NCBI GenBank assembly: GCA_022562795.1
Contig: JADFOP010000015.1
Coordinates: forward strand, 1 to 42,308
Direction: 5' to 3'
From: Nitrospinota bacterium
GTDB taxonomy: Bacteria > JADFOP01
DNA: 42,308 nt
Part shown: positions 18,534-26,905 of the stretch, in pieces
How the letters are laid out: each line of letters opens with the position of its first letter
Position numbering within the stretch: the stretch's first letter is position 1
Program-made: the position numbers and the translations under genes
Notes under the pieces: generated by a model
Seen by the model: only the letters and a program-made list of their open reading frames with translations
The model's database searches: none
What the model was told of the DNA's origin: nothing

Positions 18534-20315
18534 TCAGCCCACCGGCTCGCGGTCGGCTCCCTCGATATACTGCAGGTCGTAGAGTTTTCGGTAGAGCCCG
18601 CCCTTGGCGTAGAGGGCCTCGTGGGTGCCCTGCTCCAGCACCTCATCTTCGTCAAGGACGATTATGGTGTCGGCGTTAATGATTGTTGAGAATCGGTGGG
18701 CGATGACGCAGACCGTCCGGTTTTCCATGAGGCGGTTCAGGGCCTTCTGGACAAGTTTTTCGCTCTCGGAATCGAGGGCGCTCGTGGCCTCGTCGAGGAT
18801 GAGAATGGGCGGATCCTTGATGAGGGCCCGGGCGATGGCGAGCCGCTGGCGCTCGCCTCCGGAGAGCTTCACCCCTCGGTCGCCGATGACGGATTCGTAG
18901 CCCTCGGGCATCTGGACGATGAAGTCGTGGGCGTAAGCGGCCCGGGCGGCGGCCTCCACCTGGGCGTCCGTCGCGTCCTGGCGGCCGTAGCAGATGTTGT
19001 TGCGAACCGTGTCATTGAAAAGGAAGGTATCTTGGGCCACAATGCCGATTTGATCCCGCAGGCTCTGGAGGCTCGCCTCGGCGATGTCCACCCCGTCGAT
19101 GGTGATCCGCCCCTTCGTGACCTCGAAGAAACGGGGAATGAGGTCCACGAGGGTTGACTTTCCCACCCCGCTCATGCCGGCGATGGCGACGATCTGGCCC
19201 TTGGGCACCCGGAGCGTGATGTCCTTCAAGACCCAGTCGCCCTTGGGGTAGCGGAACCATACGTGCTCGAAGGCGAGCTCCCGCTGGATGGGCGCCAGGG
19301 CCACTTCTCCTGTCACCTCCATGGGCTCGGGCTCAGAATCGAGAATCTCATAGGCCCGCTGGGAAGCGGCCATGGCCTGCTGAATTTTATTGTAGGAGCG
19401 CGACAGCTTGCGGATGGGACCGTAGAGCATGAAGAGGGCCACCATGAACGAGGAGAACTCGCCTGCCGTGAGCGCCCCGGTTATGACCCGCATGCCGCCG
19501 ATCCATACGAGGGAGGCCAAAGCGAAGGCCCCGAAAAACTCCATTGCAGGGCTGGTCATCTCCACGTACTTTAAGGACTTTCGCATCACATCGAAAAACC
19601 GCAGGTTTTCCTCCGCGTAGCGGTCTGCCTCGTAATCTTCCATCCCAAATGCCTTGATAATGCGTGCGCCCGTGATGGTCTCCTGCAGGATGGCGTTCAT
19701 GTCAGCCATCTTTTCCTGGCTGCGTCTCGACAGGTTCTTGAGCTTTTCGCCTACGCCGTATAGGAATACAACACACAGCGGCAGGACCAGAACACTGATG
19801 GCGGCCAGCTGCCAGTCGCGCCAGAAGAGGACCACCAGAAGGGCAACGATGGAGAGGTTCTCCCGGACGAGGTCGGCTAGGAGGTTGCTGACCGCGCCCT
19901 CCATGAGGGAGATGTCGTTGGAGATGCGGCTCATCAGCTCTCCGGTTCGTCGCTCGTGGAAGAAGGTCAAAGGAAGCGTCTGAATGTGGGCGTACATATC
20001 GTTTCTAAGCTGCATGACCACGTGGACGCCTATGATGTTCATAGTGTAGCCGGCGATGAACCGGGAAGCCCCTCGCACACCGTAGAGGATGATGACGATG
20101 AACGGCAATAGCTTAAGCCATACCATGTTCTTTTCTAGAAAGATTTTGTCTAGCACGGGCTGGACAATCCAGGCCGTGGCCCCGGTGGTGACGCTCACCA
20201 CCACCATGCAACCCATAGCGGCGAAGAGCTTGGGGTAGTGGGGCCTGGCGTAGCCCATCAACCGACGGTACAACTTAATGGAGAACTTCGTCCTATCGAT
20301 CACCGGCATAGCCAT
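18534..20315 (-). CDS. msbA: Lipid A export ABC transporter MsbA
   Basis: Homodimeric flippase that moves lipid A-core across the inner membrane using ATP. The 593 residues contain six membrane segments within about 25-310. The nucleotide-binding domain follows, with Walker A GMSGVGKST (380-388), Q-loop near 428, signature LSGGERQ (484-490), Walker B ILILDEA (504-510) and H-loop His540. Length and architecture fit MsbA. The ATG at 20315 (Ala, then a second ATG) has a modest GAGAG site. It follows ycaR by 17 bases and precedes kdsB by 11, echoing the msbA-lpxK-ycaR-kdsB block of Enterobacteria. Confidence 0.94.
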   Translation of the reverse strand: MAMPVIDRTKFSIKLYRRLMGYARPHYPKLFAAMGCMVVVSVTTGATAWIVQPVLDKIFLEKNMVWLKLLPFIVIILYGVRGASRFIAGYTMNIIGVHVVMQLRNDMYAHIQTLPLTFFHERRTGELMSRISNDISLMEGAVSNLLADLVRENLSIVALLVVLFWRDWQLAAISVLVLPLCVVFLYGVGEKLKNLSRRSQEKMADMNAILQETITGARIIKAFGMEDYEADRYAEENLRFFDVMRKSLKYVEMTSPAMEFFGAFALASLVWIGGMRVITGALTAGEFSSFMVALFMLYGPIRKLSRSYNKIQQAMAASQRAYEILDSEPEPMEVTGEVALAPIQRELAFEHVWFRYPKGDWVLKDITLRVPKGQIVAIAGMSGVGKSTLVDLIPRFFEVTKGRITIDGVDIAEASLQSLRDQIGIVAQDTFLFNDTVRNNICYGRQDATDAQVEAAARAAYAHDFIVQMPEGYESVIGDRGVKLSGGERQRLAIARALIKDPPILILDEATSALDSESEKLVQKALNRLMENRTVCVIAHRFSTIINADTIIVLDEDEVLEQGTHEALYAKGGLYRKLYDLQYIEGADREPVG

Positions 20316-20332
20316 AGCGGTCTCTCGTAAGG

Positions 20333-20518
20333 TTAGGAGCTCTCGCCACCCTCCAGCGGCTTGGCCTCGTCAATGAGCATGATGGGAATGCCTTCTTTAA
20401 TCTCATACAGGAGCTTGCAGGCATCGCAGATGAGGCCATCTTCAGTCTCGTTGAGGCGAATCTCCCCCTTGCACTTGGGGCAAGCCAGAATCTCCAGAAG
20501 CTTCTTATCGATGCTCAT
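20333..20518 (-). CDS. ycaR: Trm112/YcaR-like zinc-ribbon protein
   Basis: A 61-residue protein of the Trm112p/UPF0434 family. Four Cys form a zinc ribbon: CPKC at 13-16 and CDAC at 31-34, with the typical LLEILACPKCKG opening and LLYEIKEGIPIML ending. Eukaryotic Trm112 activates methyltransferases; the bacterial role is poorly defined, but it is strikingly conserved next to kdsB/msbA/lpxK. GGAGG lies about ten bases before the ATG, and the gene begins three bases after the epimerase stop. Confidence 0.92.
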   Translation of the reverse strand: MSIDKKLLEILACPKCKGEIRLNETEDGLICDACKLLYEIKEGIPIMLIDEAKPLEGGESS

Positions 20519-20521
20519 GTC

Positions 20522-21466
20522 TTACCATCCTCCCTTCAGCCAGCTAACCTGGCGGGCCAGGCCTTCTTCGAGCTCGAAAGTGGGCTTCCAGCCCAACTCC
20601 TCGCGGGCCCGCGTGGTTTCGGCGACCGTGTGACGCATATCCCCGAGCTGAACCGCTTCGTATTGCAGGGTGGGGGTTACGCCGGACGCTCGGGCCAGGA
20701 TCTCAATGGTGTCGTTGATGGTTACCCGGGCTCCTCCCCCCACGTTATAGACCATCCCGGGCCTGCCCCGCTCGACCGCTGCCAGCGTGGCCTCCACAGC
20801 ATCGGTCACATAGGTGAAATCTCGGGTCTGCTCGCCGTCGCCGAAGATGTGAATCGGCGCGCCGTCGAGCATAGCCCGTATGAAGCGGTGGAAGGCCATA
20901 TCGGGCCGCTGGCGGGGGCCGAAGACCGTGAAGTACCGAAGGGCCACAGTGGGCACCCCGTACGACTTCTCGTACAGGTAACAGAGGGCTTCGCAGGCGA
21001 GCTTCGTCACCCCGTAGGGAGAGATGGGCCGGGTGGGGCCGTCCTCCCGCATGGGGAGAGTCTCCACATCGCCGTAGACCGAGGAGGAGGAGGCAACGAT
21101 AAAGGCCTTCAGGGGATGCGGGCTGAGGGCTGCTGCCTCCAGCAGGCGCTGGGTGGCATCGATGTTGTTCGCCGTGTAGAGGTGAAAATCCTCCCCCCAG
21201 CTTGCGCGCACTCCAGCCTGGGCCGCCAGGTGGAATACCACGTCTACGCCCTCAAGGAGCCGCCCGCCGTCTGCTTCCACTAGGTCCGCCTCGAGGAAGG
21301 TGAAGGCGGGATGGTCGAGGGGCCCCTCGATGTTCTTTTCCTTAACGCTCCGGGGGTAGTAGTCGAGGAAGTTATCGACGCCCCGGACGGTCCAGCCCCG
21401 CTGAAGGAGCCGTTCAGTGAGGTGAGAGCCTATGAAGCCGGCTGCACCGGTCACAAGCGCGTGCAT
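20522..21466 (-). CDS. NAD-dependent nucleotide-sugar epimerase/dehydratase (GalE-like SDR)
   Basis: Extended short-chain dehydrogenase of 314 residues. It has the GAAGFIG NAD motif (7-13), the SSSSVYG stretch (127-132) and the catalytic YxxxK as Tyr151 and Lys155 (SPYGVTKLA). The sequence is closest in feel to UDP-glucuronate or UDP-glucose 4-epimerases (DNFLDYYPRSVKEKN, RYFTVFGPRQRPDMA), so it probably makes a hexose or uronic-acid donor for the LPS core; the sugar is not determined. The ATG at 21466 starts directly on the Rossmann fold and has AAGGAG nine bases upstream; the long in-frame extension to 21583 crosses the predicted promoter and is rejected. First gene of the run ending with kdsA. 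Confidence 0.9.
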   Translation of the reverse strand: MHALVTGAAGFIGSHLTERLLQRGWTVRGVDNFLDYYPRSVKEKNIEGPLDHPAFTFLEADLVEADGGRLLEGVDVVFHLAAQAGVRASWGEDFHLYTANNIDATQRLLEAAALSPHPLKAFIVASSSSVYGDVETLPMREDGPTRPISPYGVTKLACEALCYLYEKSYGVPTVALRYFTVFGPRQRPDMAFHRFIRAMLDGAPIHIFGDGEQTRDFTYVTDAVEATLAAVERGRPGMVYNVGGGARVTINDTIEILARASGVTPTLQYEAVQLGDMRHTVAETTRAREELGWKPTFELEEGLARQVSWLKGGW

Positions 21467-21512
21467 GATCTCCCGCTCCTTAATGTGGGCAGGCCTGGGG
21501 CAAACCGCCGTC

Positions 21513-21541
21513 TTTCTACCACACCAATCAAGTCCTGTAAA
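21513..21541 (-). promoter_or_regulatory. Putative promoter for the epimerase-ycaR-msbA-kdsB-pyrG-kdsA operon
   Basis: TTTACA (21536-21541) and TAGAAA (21513-21518) with a 17-base spacer on the minus strand, in the 181-base gap after gmhB. A start near 21506 would leave a leader of about 40 bases. Both hexamers deviate from consensus, so confidence is moderate. Confidence 0.42.
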
Positions 21542-21647
21542 GGCATGCGACCAAAGGGCCTCAGCCGCCTGGACTCTCGTCAAGTTCCCTAATCACGCCC
21601 GGGCTGCATCTCCGAACTACAATCGGAGGCTCCACGCTCAACACCCC

Positions 21648-22487
21648 CTAGAGCCGCCGAACGTTGAGCACCGTCTGGATCATACCGACCTCGCCCATCA
21701 CCTGCTCCAGCTGCTTCAGGTCTCCGACCTCAATGGCCAAGTGGATATGGGCCCGCTGGTCGCCGCTCGTCAGTACACTGCATTCGGCGATGTTGACCTT
21801 GGAGTCGGCGATGGCGTTTGTGACAGTGGCGAGCACCCCCGGCCGGTTGAGCGTCTCCACGAGGATACGAACAGTTTGAGGGTGCCTCCGCACCACGAAT
21901 CCCTCGACATCGATTTTCCGCTCGGTAAGCCACCAGCTAACGGCATCAGCGAGGTCTAGAGCTACATAGTTGGGCACCGGATTCCACGTCAGGCCCTTTT
22001 GCTCCTGTTCGCCCCGCCCGTAGCCGGTCAGCACGAGGATGCCCTCCATCTGCTCGGCCTTGGCCATGGCGACATCCTGATAGCGGTCGCTCACAAGTAC
22101 CGACCGGGTGAGATCTAGCTCGAGGTCGGCCGCCGCCTTGTGGAGCATCCCAGGCCGAGGTTTCCTCGCGTCGCACTCGACCCGATATTTTTCCACTTTC
22201 GCCTCTGGGTGGTGGGGGCAATAGTAAATTCGGTCGATTCGGGCACCGCTGGTGGCGATGGACTCCCTCAACTTCCTCTGGACGGACCGCAGGGTCTCCT
22301 CAGAAAAAATCCCATGGGCTAGGCCTGCCTGGTTGCTCACCACCACCACGGGGATGCGCGCTTCGTTGAGCCGACGGATGGCCTCCGCCGCGCCGGGAAG
22401 GATCCGGAAGCGGTCCACATGGTTGATGTAGCCCATCTCTTCGTTGATGACCCCATCGCGATCTATGAAAAAGGCCGGTCGGGTCAC
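21648..22487 (-). CDS. gmhB: D-glycero-manno-heptose 1,7-bisphosphate phosphatase fused to a RelA-type ACT domain
   Basis: GmhB removes the C7 phosphate of heptose bisphosphate on the way to ADP-heptose. Residues 1-190 form the HAD phosphatase: nucleophile Asp9 and Asp11 (DRDGVIN), SNQAG (51-55), KPRPGM (109-114) and VSDRYQD (132-138). The zinc loop has Cys90, His92 and Cys105, but the fourth ligand of the usual CxC is Ala107. Residues 205-279 form an added ACT domain (VRILVETLNRPGVLATVTNAI...IHLAIEVGDLKQLEQVM), close in pattern to the C-terminal ACT of RelA/SpoT. Ordinary GmhB is about 190 residues and lacks this. The GTG start overlaps the preceding stop as GTGA, with GGAGG seven bases upstream. 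The domain fusion is visible directly; amino-acid control is inferred. Confidence 0.92.
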   Translation of the reverse strand: MTRPAFFIDRDGVINEEMGYINHVDRFRILPGAAEAIRRLNEARIPVVVVSNQAGLAHGIFSEETLRSVQRKLRESIATSGARIDRIYYCPHHPEAKVEKYRVECDARKPRPGMLHKAAADLELDLTRSVLVSDRYQDVAMAKAEQMEGILVLTGYGRGEQEQKGLTWNPVPNYVALDLADAVSWWLTERKIDVEGFVVRRHPQTVRILVETLNRPGVLATVTNAIADSKVNIAECSVLTSGDQRAHIHLAIEVGDLKQLEQVMGEVGMIQTVLNVRRL

Positions 22488-23554
22488 GATCGCACCTCCC
22501 CTGATGCGGCCCGCCCCACCAGCACCTCTTCGGCGGCCGCGACCACCGCCTCAACCGAGACGCCCACGAGGCAGTCGTGCCCGATGGGACAGGTTTTAAG
22601 AAAACAGGGGGAGCAGTCCACCGGGTGGGTTACCACCTGATGACCCGCCCCGTAAGGGCCGGTCAGCCGAGGGTCGGTCGGGCCGAAGAGGGCCACGACG
22701 GGACAGCCGGCTGCGGCGGCCAGATGCATCGCACCAGAATCATTGGTCACGGCGATGCGGGCGCGGGCAAAGAGGGCGGCCACCGCCCGCAGCGACGGGA
22801 AGAAGGCCGCCGGCGCAGCCTCGTCCATGGCCCGCCGAACCGAATCGACGATCCCCTCCTCCCCTGGCCCGCCGACGATGACCGGCTCGAGGCCTAGGCG
22901 CGTCCTGAGCTCCCCACCGAGGGCGGCGAACCGCTCAGGCGCCCAGCGCTTGGTCGACCAGCGTCCTCCAGGGCTGAGGAGCGCCACGGGCCGGTGGGGA
23001 CCGAGGCCCGCCGCGTCGAGAAACCGGTCGGCCTCCTCGTAGTCGGCGGAAACGAGGCCCAGGGGGAAGGTCACCTCATGGGTCCTACCGGTGATCGCCT
23101 CAGCCACGAGCATGTAGCGGTCCACGGCGTGCATCGGCCCGTCGGGCACGGCAACCCGTCGGGTATAAAACCTGGGGGCTTGCTCCCGCCCGCTGGCGAA
23201 GCCGACCCGCTCAGCAGCGCCTGAGGCGAAGCCCAGCAGAGCGCTTCGCAACAGCCCCTGGAGGTCGACGACGAGCTCGAAGCGCCGACTTCTCAAGGTT
23301 CGAACGAGGCCTGCCACTTCTACGGCCGAGCGGGGCAGGCGTCGCAGGCGGCCCCAGGCGGCGCGGTCGAACAGTAACACCTCATCAAGCTGGGGGTGGC
23401 CGCCCAGAAGCGAGGCGTAAGCTGGAGCTACGACCCAGCTGATGAAGGCATCTGGGTAGGCCCGGCGCAGGGCCGCCAGCACCGGCAGGCTGTGGACGAC
23501 ATCGCCCAAGCTGGACGGCTTAATGATGCAGATGCGCTGGGGTCGTCGGGCCAT
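22484..23554 (-). CDS. waaC: Heptosyltransferase I-like glycosyltransferase (GT9, WaaC-type)
   Basis: GT9 enzyme using ADP-heptose; by its opening ICIIKPSSLGDVVHSLPVLAALR it resembles WaaC, which adds the first heptose to Kdo. The 356 residues form two Rossmann-like halves. The second half has PGGRWSTKRWAPERFAAL and the donor-site motif TNDSGAMHLAAAAGCPVVALFGPTDP. The C-terminus carries a Cys cluster (CSPCFLKTCPIGHDC). It starts ten bases after the next GT9 gene and overlaps gmhB by four bases, so donor synthesis and heptosyl transfer are coupled. The WaaC assignment among the five GT9 paralogues here is the best guess from the N-terminal motif. Confidence 0.82.
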   Translation of the reverse strand: MARRPQRICIIKPSSLGDVVHSLPVLAALRRAYPDAFISWVVAPAYASLLGGHPQLDEVLLFDRAAWGRLRRLPRSAVEVAGLVRTLRSRRFELVVDLQGLLRSALLGFASGAAERVGFASGREQAPRFYTRRVAVPDGPMHAVDRYMLVAEAITGRTHEVTFPLGLVSADYEEADRFLDAAGLGPHRPVALLSPGGRWSTKRWAPERFAALGGELRTRLGLEPVIVGGPGEEGIVDSVRRAMDEAAPAAFFPSLRAVAALFARARIAVTNDSGAMHLAAAAGCPVVALFGPTDPRLTGPYGAGHQVVTHPVDCSPCFLKTCPIGHDCLVGVSVEAVVAAAEEVLVGRAASGEVRS

Positions 23555-23564
23555 GGCGATGAAC

Positions 23565-24710
23565 TCAGGCCTCCTTGGCAGGGACGGGGGGAGTCGCTTG
23601 GGCCGCCCACAATAGGGGCGCCTCCATGCCGTCTACGGCGGCCAAAACATCCTCCACGGTCGTGTTAATGGCCTCTGGTCCACGCCGCAGGGCGACGTTC
23701 CCATCGCCCCAAGGGCGCCACTCCTCGGGCTCGGGCACCCCGAAGATGGCGATGGTCGGCACCCCCACGGCGCTCGCCGTGTGGACGGGGCCCCCCTCGG
23801 TGGTGATGAAGAGGCTACAGGCGGCCTGGACGGCGGCGAAGCGCTTTAGGGTCGAAGTGGGGTAGGCCAGCGACGGGGCGGCCATCGCCTGCCGGACCGC
23901 CTCCAGCCGCCACTCCTCTCCTGGCGGACATGTGAAGAGGACCTGGACTCCGTAGCGCTCCACGAGGCGGTCGGCGAGCTCGGCGAACCGCTCAGGCGGC
24001 CACCGGCTCTCCGGGATGCGTGAAAAGGTGTTGAGGCCCACCAGGGGCTTGTCCGCCTCGGCGTGCTCTACCAAAAAGGCGTCCACTGCGGCGCGGTCGG
24101 CCTCCGGTACGACGAAGGTGAGCCGCTTCTGCTGGCTATCGACGCCGATGGCTCGGACCACATCGAGGGTCCTCTCGACCTCGTGGCGCATGGTCCAGTC
24201 GGTCTTCACCGGAAGATTGTAATAGAAGGCGAGCTTTTGGTGCTTGGCGCCGTGGGGCGCGTTGCCCAGGCGAAAGGGGGCGCCGGAGGAGAAGACGAGC
24301 CAGCCAAGGGAGGGGGAGAAATAGGAGCGCAAGCCTACGGCCAGGTCAAATCCTTGGGCCCGGATGGCCTGAAGCACCCTCCACTGACGCCACCACGAGA
24401 CCGGCTTCGGAGTCTGCGGGTGGTGGCGCGCCTTCTCGTAGCAGTAAATCTCGTCCACGTGGGGGTTGCCCTCGATGGCCTCCCTGCTGTAGCCGGCCAC
24501 GAGGATCGCCACATAGGCTTCCGGGAACGCGAGGCGGACGGCCTCGATTGCGGGGGTCGAGCAGATGACATCGCCGATGTTGTCGTTTCTAACGAGGAGA
24601 ATCTTCTTAACGTCGGTGGGGTCGAAGATCCGTCGGCGCTCCCAGGGGCGGCGATGCACCACCAGTCCGAAAAGAACCGACAGCCAAGTGTTGGTAGGTT
24701 GCGTCTCCAC
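23565..24710 (-). CDS. GT9 heptosyltransferase-family protein
   Basis: A GT9-family glycosyltransferase of about 381 residues. After a 35-residue basic N-terminal extension, the acceptor domain opens KKILLVRNDNIGDVICSTPAIEAVR. The donor domain contains LNTFSRIPESRWPPERFAEL and TTEGGPVHTASAVGVPTIAIFG. The catalytic-type Asp of the usual NDSGPMH motif is Glu here (TEGGPVH), and the C-terminal Cys cluster of its neighbours is absent, so it is divergent. The start is probably GTG 24710 (AGGGAG five bases upstream); GTG 24716 is possible but too close to that site. Acceptor and sugar are unknown; position in the operon implies LPS core assembly. Confidence 0.82.
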   Translation of the reverse strand: METQPTNTWLSVLFGLVVHRRPWERRRIFDPTDVKKILLVRNDNIGDVICSTPAIEAVRLAFPEAYVAILVAGYSREAIEGNPHVDEIYCYEKARHHPQTPKPVSWWRQWRVLQAIRAQGFDLAVGLRSYFSPSLGWLVFSSGAPFRLGNAPHGAKHQKLAFYYNLPVKTDWTMRHEVERTLDVVRAIGVDSQQKRLTFVVPEADRAAVDAFLVEHAEADKPLVGLNTFSRIPESRWPPERFAELADRLVERYGVQVLFTCPPGEEWRLEAVRQAMAAPSLAYPTSTLKRFAAVQAACSLFITTEGGPVHTASAVGVPTIAIFGVPEPEEWRPWGDGNVALRRGPEAINTTVEDVLAAVDGMEAPLLWAAQATPPVPAKEA

Positions 24711-24720
24711 GGTCACTCCC

Positions 24721-25833
24721 TCACCGGTGGCTCTGAAGCGCCTGGAGGCGTTCCTCGACGGTGGCCATCACCATCTCGGGGGTTAGGGACGTCATGCATG
24801 TGTGTGGCACGCGGACCGCGCCCTCGGCGCACTCGGGGCAGGCCACGGAGGCCTTCAAGACGGTATGCCGCTCAAGGTCCTGATGGGGGCCGGTCACGCT
24901 TGGCTGGGTCGGACCCACCAGCATAATGGTGGGGATGCCGAGAGCCACCGCCAGGTGAAATGGGCCGCTATCGGTGGTTATGAATATGTCGCACCGCTCC
25001 ACGAGGGCCGCCGAGTGGGTGATGGAGCCCGCCCCAACGGCCATCGGGATCCGCGCAGGAAGCTTCGCCCGCCAGGCCTCGGCTTGGTCCCGCCTCTCGC
25101 TCCCCCCTACGACAAGCGGCCGTAGGCCCGGCTTCGCATCCAGCCGCGTAAGCAGATCGAGGGCGTGGCTCTCGGGCCACGCCTTCTCGGAACGGCTGGC
25201 GAATGGGTGGACGCCGATGACCATCTCCTGGGCCGGATCGATCTGATAATCGCGGAAGAGGCGCTCGGCGAAGTCCTGCTCCTCCGAGCCGAAGTGTATC
25301 TCCATGGCCACCCCGTCGGGGGGGATGCCCACGGCGGCGAGAATCCCCAACCGGCTCTCGATGGTATGGACGGGCGGGTCGGTGGGCCTCCGGTAGGTGT
25401 GGGTCAGCAAGAAGCCCATCTGGCTCTCGGCCCATCCGGCCCGAATGGGGGCCCCACTTAAGTAGACCAGGGGCACGATATCCGGGTCGTTGGCGTGGAG
25501 AATGATTACGAGGTCGAATCGCTCGGCCCTGAGCCTGCGCAGCAGCCCCCAGACGCCCTTGTACTTTCCAGGGTACTCGATGAGCTCATCCAGGTGGGGA
25601 TTGTGGCGGAGCACTTCAAGGCATCGGCGGTGTACGAGCGATACTAGGCGAGCCCTTGGATATGCGTTTCGGACTGCCCGGATGGCCGGGGTGGACAGCA
25701 TGGTATCGCCCAAAGCCGTCGTATTGACGAGGCAGATGTTGTTAACCTCCACCGTAGCCGCCTCAACGGGTGGACGCCGGTCCAAGGCCGCTATCAGCCT
25801 CATGACGGTACGATGGACCCTATAGCTAGGCAT
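24721..25833 (-). CDS. GT9 heptosyltransferase-family protein
   Basis: A 370-residue GT9 enzyme. A 30-residue lead precedes NNICLVNTTALGDTMLSTPAIRAVR. The donor half has VHPFASRSEKAWPESHALDL and TTDSGPFHLAVALGIPTIMLVGPTQP, and a C-terminal Cys cluster (CPECAEG...HTC). The ATG at 25833 has GAGGA four to five bases upstream and overlaps the preceding membrane-protein gene by eight bases; an in-frame start at 25905 is deeper inside that gene and rejected. It belongs to the GT9 group that modifies the LPS core; whether it transfers heptose or another sugar cannot be told. Confidence 0.86.
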   Translation of the reverse strand: MPSYRVHRTVMRLIAALDRRPPVEAATVEVNNICLVNTTALGDTMLSTPAIRAVRNAYPRARLVSLVHRRCLEVLRHNPHLDELIEYPGKYKGVWGLLRRLRAERFDLVIILHANDPDIVPLVYLSGAPIRAGWAESQMGFLLTHTYRRPTDPPVHTIESRLGILAAVGIPPDGVAMEIHFGSEEQDFAERLFRDYQIDPAQEMVIGVHPFASRSEKAWPESHALDLLTRLDAKPGLRPLVVGGSERRDQAEAWRAKLPARIPMAVGAGSITHSAALVERCDIFITTDSGPFHLAVALGIPTIMLVGPTQPSVTGPHQDLERHTVLKASVACPECAEGAVRVPHTCMTSLTPEMVMATVEERLQALQSHR

Positions 25834-26230
25834 CGTTTCCTCGATCAGGCTGGGGTGTGGGCGGGTCGACCCGTCTAACGGCACTCCGAAGGACCACGAC
25901 TCCAACTAAGGCAATCCAGACCGCCTCGAGCCACACGCCGACCGCCAGCAGGATCAGCGCCGGGAGGGTCCACAGGGGCTTAGTCATGCTCCGCTTAAGG
26001 ACGCTCCAGGCCGGAGGGAAAATACTCCGCTCGCCCGCCCGCCGCTTCTCTTCGAGCAGCCAGGCTGCCGCCGTAAACGCCGCGCCCAACCCGAAGAAGG
26101 GGAAATATCGATATATAAGAGCCCCCAGATAGAAGGGCAGCGCCGTCACGAGACAGACCATCTCGATCGTCCGATCAGGCCAGTCACCTGCCCTTTGCAG
26201 CCACCCCCAAAGTCTCTCCTGCCAGTCCAT
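25826..26230 (-). CDS. Small integral membrane protein of unknown function
   Basis: A 134-residue protein with four predicted membrane segments in two hairpins. The first pair covers about residues 25-62 (IEMVCLVTALPFYLGALIYRYF, then FGLGAAFTAAAWLL); the second pair covers about 87-122 (PLWTLPALILLAVGVWL, then AVWIALVGVVVLRSAV). The ends are charged and presumably cytosolic. I recognise no family. The ATG at 26230 has GGAG five bases upstream. A GTG at 26263, overlapping the previous stop as GTGA, would add 11 residues and is a real alternative in this operon. Its place between glycosyltransferases suggests a role in core sugar or lipid handling, unproven. Confidence 0.72.
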   Translation of the reverse strand: MDWQERLWGWLQRAGDWPDRTIEMVCLVTALPFYLGALIYRYFPFFGLGAAFTAAAWLLEEKRRAGERSIFPPAWSVLKRSMTKPLWTLPALILLAVGVWLEAVWIALVGVVVLRSAVRRVDPPTPQPDRGNDA

Positions 26231-26259
26231 CGCTTCTCCAGCGGCGTATGCTTCAGCGG

Positions 26260-26880
26260 TCACGGTTGACCATCCTCATCGAGGATACGGGTCTCCCCCG
26301 TAAAAGACTGGGCGAACCGCTCGGCGTCCTGACGGGTTCCAACGATATCGCCAAAATGGTAAGGGATCGCCACACGTGGCCGGAAGGTGTTGGCCGCCTC
26401 AGCCGCCTCCTCAGCGTCCATAGTGTAACGGCCGCCGACGGGCAACAACGCCACATCAATGGCCCCCAGCGCGGCCATCTCTTGGGTGAAGTCGGTATCG
26501 CCAGCGTAGTATAGCCTTTGGCCGTCCAGGGTGAGGACGAAGCCGACCATTAGGTCGCTTCGGGGGTGATGGGGGCGGGTTATGTTGTAAGCCGGCAGCA
26601 CTTCGATGGGGACACCCCGGACCGAGACCCGTGAGCCGGGGGCTACAGTCGTGACTTTGCCTGCAAGCTGATCGGCCACGTCGCGAGGGCAGACGACCTC
26701 AGTGGCCTCGCCCTGAATCGCGGCCACATCCTCGGCTGAGAAATGGTCGTAGTGGCTGTGGCTAATCAGGATAATGTCGGCCTCCTCGGTTGTCGTGAGC
26801 TTCCACGGGTCGATGTAGATGCGGGGCTCGCCGGAAATGAGAAAACTCGCGTGGCCGAGCCACCGTATCCGCTCCAGCAT
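26260..26880 (-). CDS. Metallo-beta-lactamase-fold hydrolase (UlaG-like)
   Basis: A 206-residue MBL-fold enzyme. The metal motif reads HSHYDHFS, and later ligands are visible in YYAGDTDF and PYHFGD, the arrangement of the UlaG-like/YtnP-like branch (opening IRWLGHASFLI). UlaG itself is a lactonase; other members are phosphodiesterases or unknown. The ATG at 26880 has a strong GGAGGAG site. It lies 25 bases after the WaaG-like gene and inside an LPS core operon, so a sugar-related or phospholipid-related substrate is possible, but no substrate is visible. Confidence 0.85.
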   Translation of the reverse strand: MLERIRWLGHASFLISGEPRIYIDPWKLTTTEEADIILISHSHYDHFSAEDVAAIQGEATEVVCPRDVADQLAGKVTTVAPGSRVSVRGVPIEVLPAYNITRPHHPRSDLMVGFVLTLDGQRLYYAGDTDFTQEMAALGAIDVALLPVGGRYTMDAEEAAEAANTFRPRVAIPYHFGDIVGTRQDAERFAQSFTGETRILDEDGQP

Positions 26881-26905
26881 TTCTCCTCCTCCGGCTCTGC
26901 CAGGC

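Noticed and set aside
21467-21583. 39-residue extension of the epimerase
   Set aside because: The Rossmann fold begins at the ATG at 21466, and the extension crosses the predicted promoter.
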